A stretch of DNA of 12,098 nucleotides, from NCBI GenBank assembly GCA_019090565.1, contig JAHRVS010000178.1, positions 1 to 12,098 on the forward strand, read 5' to 3'. Position 1 is the stretch's first letter. Each line of letters starts with the position of its first letter. This document shows, in pieces, positions 1 through 5,434 of the stretch. The position numbers were made by a program, and so were the translations under genes. A model generated the notes under the pieces. The model was given only the letters and a program-made list of their open reading frames with translations, was not told where the DNA came from and made no database searches. The stretch comes from Gammaproteobacteria bacterium. Its GTDB lineage: Bacteria; Pseudomonadota; Gammaproteobacteria; Pseudomonadales; UBA3067.

Positions 1-287
1 AGATGTTGCTGCAGTCAGTACAAGTAGCAAAACAGTCCGGTGGAACTGAAAGTGATGCGGTGCTGGAGCCAGGCTTAGCGGAACAGTTACAGACCTCGCT
101 AACAGGTGCAGCGCAAAAGCTCGAAATGGAAGGCAAGCCAACAATCTTAATCGTTAGTGCGGGTGTAAGGCCAATGTTAGCGAGGTTTGTTCGTTATACC
201 TTGCCGAGTATGCATGTACTTTCTTATTACGAAATTCCCAACGACAAGCAGGTCACCATCGTTTCAACGGTTGGTGACCAAGAATAA
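1..287 (+). CDS. flhA: Flagellar export-gate protein FlhA, C-terminal fragment
   Basis: The reading frame is open from the window edge to the TAA at 285-287. It encodes about the last 95 residues of a protein that starts upstream. The end of the peptide (VRPMLARFVRYTLPSMHVLSYYEIPND, then VTIVSTVG) matches by eye the conserved C-terminus of FlhA, the inner-membrane component of the flagellar type III export apparatus. The cytosolic C-terminal domain forms a nonameric ring that receives chaperone-substrate complexes. The visible part belongs to the last cytosolic subdomain, and no membrane segment is in view. The ATG at position 3 is an internal methionine, not a start. The gene lies directly upstream of flhF, the usual order in polar flagellates. 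Identification is firm because family motif and neighbours agree; the protein's completeness cannot be judged here. Confidence 0.93.
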   Translation, partial: MLLQSVQVAKQSGGTESDAVLEPGLAEQLQTSLTGAAQKLEMEGKPTILIVSAGVRPMLARFVRYTLPSMHVLSYYEIPNDKQVTIVSTVGDQE

Positions 288-342
288 CCCGAGGCGCCAA
301 AATAAAGGCGAGACTCAACGTACTGCTCAAGGTGAATCGCAA

Positions 343-369
343 GGTGCAAATTAACGCACCAAGTGGTGC
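343..369 (+). promoter_or_regulatory. Three-arm alternative hairpin before flhF
   Basis: GGTGC (343-347), GCACC (356-360) and GGTGC (365-369) follow one another. The middle arm can pair with the first (5 bp, 8-nt loop) or with the third (5 bp, 4-nt loop AAGT), but not with both. The structure ends 14 nt before the flhF Shine-Dalgarno sequence AGAGG (384-388). The pairing is seen directly. A role in controlling flhF translation or in trimming the flhA-flhF transcript is inference, and such short stems can arise by chance. Confidence 0.35.
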
Positions 370-395
370 TAAGGGCTCACTGTAGAGGTGGCATT

Positions 396-1982
396 ATGCT
401 ACAAAAGACATTTTTTGCAGAAGACATGCGTAAAGCACTGCGATTAGTCAGGGACGATATGGGCGCAGAAGCCATTATTTTGGCTAATAAGAAAGTCCCA
501 GGTGGGGTCGAGGTTGCTGCGGCAATTACTCGTGAATCTGATCCCGTGGTTCAGCCCGTTAAAACCAGAGCTAAGGGTGCACATGTTGGTGGCGAGTCTC
601 AAGCAGAGCAGTCAGCGCCTGAGCACGCTCAAGCCGCCGAGCAAGATAGTAGGAATGTCGGGGCTGCGATGCAGCGGTCATCCGTGGCGTCCAAGGACAG
701 TGCCGATCTGCTTGTAGACGCCAAGGCAAATCGACTGATAAAAAATGAGCAAGTTCTTAAGGCTGTGGCGGGTGACACGTTACCGCTCAATACCACAGAA
801 GGAGGCGCTGTTTCTGTTGGCGCTGTGTCTGCCTATGAATATTACAATTCTGGCAGTCGGGTTGTTCCTCAGGGAAGCGCTGAGCCTGCATCTCAAAACC
901 GAACCCAAGAAGAAACCGAGAACAGTCACCTTGACTATGCGCAGGACGATGATGCAGAGGTGGCGTTACCGGATGGCAGTGCCGCACTCTCATCGGATGA
1001 ATTTGACGCGATGACAGAGCGTTATGAAAATGAACTTTCCCAAGTCAGAGAACAGCTGGATTGTTTAAAAGGCATGATGGACCAGGCGAGGAGTGTGACA
1101 GACCCCCGCGTCATAAGGGTGAGGCAAAACGCCGCTTCAAAACTGAGCCAGCTGGGGTTTAGTCGAGCAGCCAGTGAGGTAATCACTGAGCAGATGGTCG
1201 ATGCTGAGAGTGATGCAATCGCATGGAAGAATGCATTGGCCGCGTTGGCGGAGGAAGTGTCATCTCATCAGAATGAATTCAATGATCGGTTCGGTTGTTT
1301 CAGCTTTATCGGCTCTCCAGGGGTGGGGAAAACAACGCTTATTACTAAGCTTGCCATTGAGCATATCCAACAATATGGCCGTGAAGAGCTGGTACTGGTG
1401 ACGCTCGATAACCAAAGGCTCGGCGCGAGCCAGCAAATTATCCATCTTGGTAAGCTGTTGCAAGTGCCCGTTTTTACGGGTGATAAGGCAGAGCGCCTGA
1501 TGTCCCGTATTGAGCAAGCAGGAAAGAATAAAAAAATACTCATTGATACGGCCGGTGTCACCGCCATCGATGATTATTGGCTAGAACAAGTGCACCTCTT
1601 AAAAAAGCTGCCCTCGTCGAGCAAAACAGTGTTGGTGGTCTCATGCACGCAGCAATTAGAAGTGTTGAACGCCATGGTGCAAGACTACTTGCTACTCGAT
1701 ATAGATGGCCTCGTGCTGACCAAAGCGGATGAAGCGACCAGTATTGGGGAGGCATTGAGCATCGTGGTTGAAAACAAACTGCCGGTGTTTGCGGTGGGTC
1801 ATAGTCAACGAACAAGCCAGCCCTTGCTCAAGGTGCCCAGCAGCACGCTTGTCGAAATGTTTGTAAATAAGTCGCGCAGGTGGAGTGTGTTGAATGATTT
1901 ATCCAAACCCGCGCAGCGAAACCCAGGTTTAGAGCCGAGTCTTGAGTTGGATGAATTGGCCACTGACAGGCCGAGGGATTAG
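396..1982 (+). CDS. flhF: Flagellar placement GTPase FlhF (divergent motifs)
   Basis: FlhF is an SRP-family GTPase that marks the pole where the flagellum is built. The start chosen is the ATG at 396, preceded by AGAGG 7 nt upstream; the peptide then begins MLQKTFFAEDMRKALRLV, as FlhF proteins do. An in-frame GTG at 363 would add 11 unrelated residues. The protein has 528 residues: an N-terminal domain (about 1-45), a long low-complexity middle (about 46-200), a probable coiled coil (about 201-232) and an NG GTPase domain (about 240-505). P-loop GSPGVGKTT is at 306-314, DTAG at 384-387 and TKAD at 442-445. Several family signatures differ from the usual form: DTYRIGAxEQL reads DNQRLGASQQI (338-348), the DTAG follow-on MxQRD reads VTAIDD, TKLD reads TKAD, and the GQRVPED closing loop reads GHSQRTSQPL (468-477). 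It is about 100 residues longer than Pseudomonas FlhF, mostly in the linker. Context makes the identity secure; the biochemical meaning of the changes is unknown. Confidence 0.93.
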   Translation: MLQKTFFAEDMRKALRLVRDDMGAEAIILANKKVPGGVEVAAAITRESDPVVQPVKTRAKGAHVGGESQAEQSAPEHAQAAEQDSRNVGAAMQRSSVASKDSADLLVDAKANRLIKNEQVLKAVAGDTLPLNTTEGGAVSVGAVSAYEYYNSGSRVVPQGSAEPASQNRTQEETENSHLDYAQDDDAEVALPDGSAALSSDEFDAMTERYENELSQVREQLDCLKGMMDQARSVTDPRVIRVRQNAASKLSQLGFSRAASEVITEQMVDAESDAIAWKNALAALAEEVSSHQNEFNDRFGCFSFIGSPGVGKTTLITKLAIEHIQQYGREELVLVTLDNQRLGASQQIIHLGKLLQVPVFTGDKAERLMSRIEQAGKNKKILIDTAGVTAIDDYWLEQVHLLKKLPSSSKTVLVVSCTQQLEVLNAMVQDYLLLDIDGLVLTKADEATSIGEALSIVVENKLPVFAVGHSQRTSQPLLKVPSSTLVEMFVNKSRRWSVLNDLSKPAQRNPGLEPSLELDELATDRPRD

Positions 1983-2090
1983 CACAGCTTGTCGCCGTAA
2001 TCTAAATTTGATTGTGTGGCGAAAATAGCATCACGTTGTGCGACTTTAAACTTTGTAATAATGATCAAACCAAGCTAGTTTCTTTAATAC

Positions 2091-2110
2091 ACAGGCCGGC
2101 CTGTTAACAG
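2091..2110. promoter_or_regulatory. Overlapping perfect palindromes upstream of flhG
   Basis: ACAGGCCGGCCTGT (2091-2104) is a perfect 14-bp palindrome. It overlaps CTGTTAACAG (2101-2110), a perfect 10-bp palindrome, so the arm CTGT is shared. A near copy, TGTTAA, recurs at about 2112. The block sits in the 167-bp flhF-flhG gap, about 40 bp before the flhG start. It could be an operator or an RNA structure; no matching regulator site is recognised, and no clear sigma-70, sigma-54 or sigma-28 promoter was found next to it. Confidence 0.35.
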
Positions 2111-2149
2111 CATGTTAAACCGGGTCTGGTTCAAATAAGAGTAAGATGT

Positions 2150-2971
2150 ATGGGGTTTCATCCAGTACAAGTTATTGCCGTCACCGGAGGAAAAGGGGGT
2201 GTAGGGAAGACCAGCACCTCGGTGAACCTCGCCATTGCTATGGCTAAAAAGGGGCGTCGTGTTTTGTTAATGGACGCTGATTTAGGGCTGGCGAATATCG
2301 ATATTATGTTGGGGATTAAAACCAACAAAAACATTGCAGACGTACTGGATGGAAGTTGTAGCATTCAGGATGTCGTCGTTAACGGCCCCTGCGGGATTAA
2401 AATTGTTCCCGCATCATCAGGCATTAATCAAATGGCCATGTTGGGTGCGCAAGAACACGGCGGATTAATCCATGCGTTTAATGAGTTCAGTGACCAAATT
2501 GATTTATTGGTGATTGATACCGCTGCGGGGATTTCCGATACCGTAGTGAGCTTTGTTCAGGCTGCTCAGGAAGTGCTTTTAGTCGTTTGTAATGAGCCCG
2601 CATCGATTACAGATGCCTACGCACTAATTAAGTTACTGACGTCGGACCACGGTGTTTTTCGTTATCATATTCTGGCGAATCAAGTTAAAGACATGGCTGA
2701 GGCCAAGCAGCTATTTTCAAAGTTATGTAATGTCACCGATCGTTTTCTAGATGTGGCTTTGGATTTTATGGGGATGGTCCCCTACGATGACCACGTTAAA
2801 AAAGCTGTCAAACGCCAAAAAGCCGTATCAGATGTTTACCCTCGGTGCGAGGCGAGCCTTGCTTACAAAAGCTTGGCAGACAAAGTGGATGACTGGCCGT
2901 TACCCACCAGTCCTCGTGGTCACTTAGAGTTTTTTGTCGATCAATTAGCGCAAGGGCGCCAGCATCATTAG
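2150..2971 (+). CDS. flhG: Flagellar number regulator FlhG/FleN, MinD-like ATPase
   Basis: FlhG (FleN in Pseudomonas) is a MinD/ParA-type ATPase that limits flagellar number. It works with FlhF and, in Pseudomonas, by restraining the regulator FleQ. The 273-residue protein opens HPVQVIAVTGGKGGVGKTS. The deviant Walker A motif lies at residues 13-22 with K15 and K20, the MDADLGLAN switch at 41-49 (D42, D44), and Walker B VIDTAAG at 121-127 (D123). The C-terminal segment DDWPLPTSPRGHLEFFVDQL (247-266) is typical of FleN and carries the likely amphipathic membrane helix. The ATG at 2150 follows a purine-rich AAGAGTAAG; an ATG at 2146 is in another frame. Length and motifs match the family with no sign of damage. 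It lies between flhF and fliA, its standard place. Confidence 0.96.
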   Translation: MGFHPVQVIAVTGGKGGVGKTSTSVNLAIAMAKKGRRVLLMDADLGLANIDIMLGIKTNKNIADVLDGSCSIQDVVVNGPCGIKIVPASSGINQMAMLGAQEHGGLIHAFNEFSDQIDLLVIDTAAGISDTVVSFVQAAQEVLLVVCNEPASITDAYALIKLLTSDHGVFRYHILANQVKDMAEAKQLFSKLCNVTDRFLDVALDFMGMVPYDDHVKKAVKRQKAVSDVYPRCEASLAYKSLADKVDDWPLPTSPRGHLEFFVDQLAQGRQHH

Positions 2972-3008
2972 AGGTGCTTCTGAAATTATTTATACCCGTG
3001 ATCGTAGA

Positions 3009-3040
3009 CTTGGCCCGCTGAGTATCGGTGAGGGACCAAG
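3009..3040 (+). other. Hairpin in the flhG-fliA gap
   Basis: CTTGGCCC (3009-3016) can pair with GGGACCAAG (3032-3040), giving eight base pairs with one bulged A and a 15-nt loop. No U-run follows, so it is not a standard rho-independent terminator. It lies 37 nt before the fliA start, which itself has no good Shine-Dalgarno sequence. An effect on fliA translation or mRNA stability is possible but inferred. Confidence 0.35.
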
Positions 3041-3077
3041 GGGAAGCGATTCAAAACATTGGCTGCAGTCATAAATT

Positions 3078-3794
3078 ATGTATAGTCAGCGAAACAAAGA
3101 CCCTCTGCATCGATTAGTTGAGGAGCATTCAGAGCTGGTAGCGCGTATCGTTCATCACATGATGGCTCGCTTGCCAGCAAGTGTCTGTGCCGATGACCTT
3201 TATCAGGCAGGGATGGAAGGCTTACTCGATGCAGCAAAACGTTTTAAAGATGACAAAGGTGCGAGCTTTAAAACCTTTGCAAGTATACGAATTCGGGGCG
3301 CGATACTCGATGAGATGCGTAGGGGAGACTGGTGCCCTCGCTCTGTACACCGTAATACCCGAGAAATAGCCGGTGCGATGCGTCGTGTGGAGGGCCGCAC
3401 GGGTACCAGCTCTACCGACACTGAAATTGCCGGCGAGCTCGATATTAGCGTAGACAAATACCACTCAATGCTAAAAGATTTGCGAGGCAGTCAGTTATAC
3501 AGCCTTGATAGTTACCTTGAGAATCACGAAGAAGGTTTAGAGGCAGCCAACTTCCCTTTGTATCAACAAAGCCTTAGCCCCGATCAACAGGCCGAGCATC
3601 AGTCGCTCATGTCAGAGCTTGCAGAGATCATCAGTTTACTACCGGAAAAAGAGCAATTGGTTTTATCACTGTATTACAGTGATGAGCTAAACCTTCGGGA
3701 AATTGGTGAAGTAATGGGCGTGAGTGAATCAAGAGTCAGTCAGATACACAGTCAGGCTGCGGCGCGTATTCGTTCGAAGATCGAAAGTAAATAG
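3078..3794 (+). CDS. fliA: Flagellar sigma factor FliA (sigma-28)
   Basis: FliA directs RNA polymerase to late flagellar, stator and chemotaxis promoters, and is normally held back by the anti-sigma factor FlgM until the hook is complete. The protein has 238 residues (E. coli FliA has 239). Region 2 spans about 10-92, with LPASVCADDLYQAGMEGLLD at 32-51 and the promoter-contacting stretch through GDWCPRSVHR at 83-92. Region 3 is about 93-150. Region 4 is about 180-232, with LPEKEQLVLSLYY at 188-200 and the helix-turn-helix LREIGEVMGVSESRVSQIHS at 206-225. The ATG at 3078 is favoured because an in-frame TAA lies only 6 nt upstream and the peptide MYSQ resembles Pseudomonas FliA starts. The ribosome binding site is poor, which may mean coupled or regulated translation. 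Confidence 0.96.
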   Translation: MYSQRNKDPLHRLVEEHSELVARIVHHMMARLPASVCADDLYQAGMEGLLDAAKRFKDDKGASFKTFASIRIRGAILDEMRRGDWCPRSVHRNTREIAGAMRRVEGRTGTSSTDTEIAGELDISVDKYHSMLKDLRGSQLYSLDSYLENHEEGLEAANFPLYQQSLSPDQQAEHQSLMSELAEIISLLPEKEQLVLSLYYSDELNLREIGEVMGVSESRVSQIHSQAAARIRSKIESK

Positions 3795-3840
3795 TTCGTC
3801 GTTAGGGTTTTTCTTGCACGCTGCAACGTATCTAGACCCA

Positions 3841-3892
3841 GCATTTTCCCTCCATTGTTTTCAGGGGGGGCTCTAAAAATGCACTTTTCTTG
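3841..3892 (+). terminator. Candidate terminator after fliA
   Basis: GCATTTT (3841-3847) pairs perfectly with AAAATGC (3876-3882). Inside it CCCTCC (3848-3853) pairs with six Gs (3865-3870), with one G-U pair, leaving a 5-nt bulge CTCTA and an 11-nt loop. A U-rich run (ACTTTTCTT) follows at once. It starts 46 nt after the fliA stop. The bulge makes it atypical, so this is a moderate call. Confidence 0.45.
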
Positions 3893-4060
3893 CGATAGCG
3901 CCGTCACCTCCGTGCTCGAACCTTCATGTATGGCTTATATACTGCGATTCTCGGCAATTGCGTCCTGCATTGCTCTACCTCCTGCGTCCATGCAGTCGTC
4001 CGTGCGGGGCTTCCTTGCTCTCACGAGAAAATCACTATTTTTAGAGGTGCCTTTCACATA
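3893..4060. repeat. Hairpin-rich block resembling a dispersed intergenic repeat
   Basis: Several inverted repeats are packed together: GCAAT (3954-3958) with ATTGC (3969-3973), and CTGCAT (3965-3970) with ATGCAG (3990-3995). The two cannot form at the same time because they share bases. The text CCTCCTGCGTCCATGCAG (3978-3995) has the look of dispersed non-coding repeats seen in some marine gammaproteobacteria; that is from memory and cannot be checked here. Only one copy is evident in the window, so the repeat status is inference. Confidence 0.3.
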
Positions 4061-4094
4061 AAACTGTCGTGTTACTTCTTTTTGCGCAACTTTT

Positions 4095-4109
4095 TAAGCG
4101 CACCGCTTA
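4095..4109. other. Tight 6-bp hairpin upstream of cheY
   Basis: TAAGCG, loop CAC, CGCTTA form a perfect 6-bp stem. The T-run lies before it on the + strand and reads as A on the other, so it does not work as a terminator in either direction. It lies about 25 bp upstream of the candidate sigma-28 promoter and could be a protein-binding site. Confidence 0.3.
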
Positions 4110-4131
4110 GATATAACGATAGAAAGCACGC

Positions 4132-4161
4132 TAAATGTTAAAAAAACTGGATAGCCGAGAA
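4132..4161 (+). promoter_or_regulatory. Weak candidate FliA (sigma-28) promoter for cheY
   Basis: GCCGAGAA (4154-4161) differs by one base from the sigma-28 -10 consensus GCCGATAA. TAAATGTT (4132-4139) resembles the -35 box TAAAGTTT, but the spacer is 14 bp instead of the usual 11; another TAAA at 4139-4142 is too close. The position, about 60-70 bp before the cheY start, is where a chemotaxis-operon promoter is expected, and FliA is encoded just upstream. The poor spacing keeps the confidence low. Confidence 0.35.
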
Positions 4162-4220
4162 TGCGCTACTAGACTTGAACTTGAAAGGGTCGCTAATGTC
4201 TTGCCAATATAGATATAGCT

Positions 4221-4226
4221 GGAGGG
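4221..4226 (+). promoter_or_regulatory. Ribosome binding site that selects the cheY TTG start
   Basis: GGAGGG is a strong Shine-Dalgarno sequence. The core GGAGG ends 5 nt before TTG (4231) but 17 nt before the next in-frame ATG (4243), so it supports initiation at TTG. Confidence 0.7.
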
Positions 4227-4230
4227 AAAC

Positions 4231-4620
4231 TTGGATAAAAACATGAAGATACTCATTGTTGACGATTTTTCAACGATGAGACGAATTATAAAGAACTTGC
4301 TCAGAGACTTGGGTTTTACCAACACCACCGAAGCAGATGATGGTCAAACTGCATTGCCGGTTTTGAAATCAGGAAGTTTTGATTTTCTGATTACTGATTG
4401 GAATATGCCGGGTATGACGGGGATTGAGTTGCTCAAAGCTGTGCGAGAAGATCCTGGCTTAAACTCTTTGCCTGTTTTGATGGTGACAGCCGAGGCAAAG
4501 AAAGATCAAATTATCGAAGCTGCTCAGGCGGGGGTAAACGGCTATGTTGTAAAGCCTTTTACCGCGACGGTACTCAAGGAAAAAATAGAGAAAATATTTG
4601 AGCGAATAGAAGGAAGCTAA
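4231..4620 (+). CDS. cheY: Chemotaxis response regulator CheY
   Basis: CheY is a single-domain receiver that, once phosphorylated by CheA, binds the flagellar switch protein FliM and changes motor rotation. The 129-residue product has the acidic pocket D11 and D12, phospho-acceptor D56 (in TDWNMPG), T86, the switch aromatic Y105 and conserved K108. These match E. coli D12, D13, D57, T87, Y106 and K109. The start is TTG at 4231, giving MDKNMKILIVDDF; starting at ATG 4243 would remove four residues and leave poor ribosome-site spacing. This N-terminal form is also common in other marine gammaproteobacterial CheY proteins. It is the first gene of the chemotaxis operon, 4 nt before cheZ. No key residue is missing. 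Confidence 0.97.
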   Translation: MDKNMKILIVDDFSTMRRIIKNLLRDLGFTNTTEADDGQTALPVLKSGSFDFLITDWNMPGMTGIELLKAVREDPGLNSLPVLMVTAEAKKDQIIEAAQAGVNGYVVKPFTATVLKEKIEKIFERIEGS

Positions 4621-4624
4621 AGCC

Positions 4625-5422
4625 GTGTCTGATAATTTGAATTCAACGCCTGACCCTACTGACCCCGCAGGAACACGCGCAGAAATCATCGCGCACGCAA
4701 AGTCGATGGTTGAAAAACTGGAAAATGGCGACTCTTTAGAAGCCTTTAAGGTGCTAGAAGAATTAAATAGGGCTAAAGATGTCACGTTGTTTGAAGAGCT
4801 GGGGAGGTTAACCCGAAGTTTACACAACGCCATTACTGACTTTCATATTGATATTGGTTTAGCCCAAGAAGATCAAAAAGAAATATCTCGAATTTCTGAT
4901 GCCTCAGACCGCCTTGGTTACGTTATCTCTCTCACTGAAGATGCTGCCAACAAAACCATGGACATGGTCGAGGAGGCAATCCCAACGGCAAAAAAGATTC
5001 AAATGACCGCCGCAGATTTGAAACCAGAGTGGGACAAAGTATTAAAAGGTGAGATAGATCCCGCCCAGTTTCGGGCGCTGCATACCAAAATGGGTGTATT
5101 CCTTGACGGAACCATTACCGCATCTGAAGAGTTGAGCCAAAGCCTGTCTAATATTCTACTTGCTCAGGACTACCAAGACTTAACAGGGCAGGTCATCAAG
5201 CGTGTTATTCAGCTTGTGCAAGAACTTGAAAGCAGCTTGGTGGACATCGTTAAAACGGCCGGCACGGTAGAGGAGCTTGCGGGTATTGAGACTTCAGCGT
5301 TGACGGATGACGCGAAACCTGCGACAGAGGCAGAGGGGCCGATTATCAATAAGGAAAAACGCTCAGATGTTGTTTCCGGACAGGATGACGTTGACGACCT
5401 ACTCTCAAGTCTCGGATTCTAA
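4625..5422 (+). CDS. cheZ: CheY-phosphate phosphatase CheZ
   Basis: CheZ removes phosphate from CheY and so ends the signal. It is a dimer with a long four-helix bundle. The signature LLAQDYQDLTGQVIKR is at residues 178-193; D185 and Q189 correspond to E. coli D143 and the catalytic Q147. The extreme C-terminus VDDLLSSLGF (256-265) is the peptide that binds CheY-phosphate, joined by a loose, acidic and alanine-rich linker (about 215-252). Length is 265 residues, close to Pseudomonas CheZ. The start is GTG at 4625, with AGGAAG (4611-4616) 8 nt upstream inside the cheY end. It is translated tightly with cheY and cheA. Confidence 0.96.
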   Translation: MSDNLNSTPDPTDPAGTRAEIIAHAKSMVEKLENGDSLEAFKVLEELNRAKDVTLFEELGRLTRSLHNAITDFHIDIGLAQEDQKEISRISDASDRLGYVISLTEDAANKTMDMVEEAIPTAKKIQMTAADLKPEWDKVLKGEIDPAQFRALHTKMGVFLDGTITASEELSQSLSNILLAQDYQDLTGQVIKRVIQLVQELESSLVDIVKTAGTVEELAGIETSALTDDAKPATEAEGPIINKEKRSDVVSGQDDVDDLLSSLGF

Positions 5423-5434
5423 GGAGTTAAAGGA

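Larger units (their letters stand above)
3795..4230. other. 436-bp non-coding stretch between fliA and cheY
   Basis: No convincing gene is seen on either strand. In order, the stretch holds: a small perfect hairpin TTGCA-CGC-TGCAA (3814-3826); a terminator-like structure (3841-3892); a hairpin-rich block (about 3893-4060); an 8-bp palindrome TTGCGCAA (4082-4089); a tight hairpin TAAGCG-CAC-CGCTTA (4095-4109); a weak sigma-28 promoter candidate (4132-4161); and the cheY leader. Short open frames of about 70 codons exist (from 3855 and 3926), but they lack ribosome binding sites, overlap each other in different frames and have unremarkable composition. The gap probably divides the flagellar assembly genes from the chemotaxis operon. 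Confidence 0.7.

Noticed and set aside
363..395. Upstream GTG start for flhF
   Set aside because: It would add 11 residues not seen in the family, overlaps a hairpin arm, and ATG at 396 has a well-spaced AGAGG.
1306..1313. Perfect GCCGATAA on the minus strand inside flhF
   Set aside because: It codes part of the FlhF P-loop region, has no matching -35 box, and would give an antisense transcript with no target.
4095..4109. TAAGCG-CAC-CGCTTA as a terminator
   Set aside because: The T-run precedes the stem on the + strand and reads as A on the minus strand, so neither direction gives a stem followed by U.
3855..4141. Two overlapping + strand open frames of about 70 codons in the fliA-cheY gap
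   Set aside because: They are in different frames over hairpin-rich DNA, have no ribosome site and show no family features.
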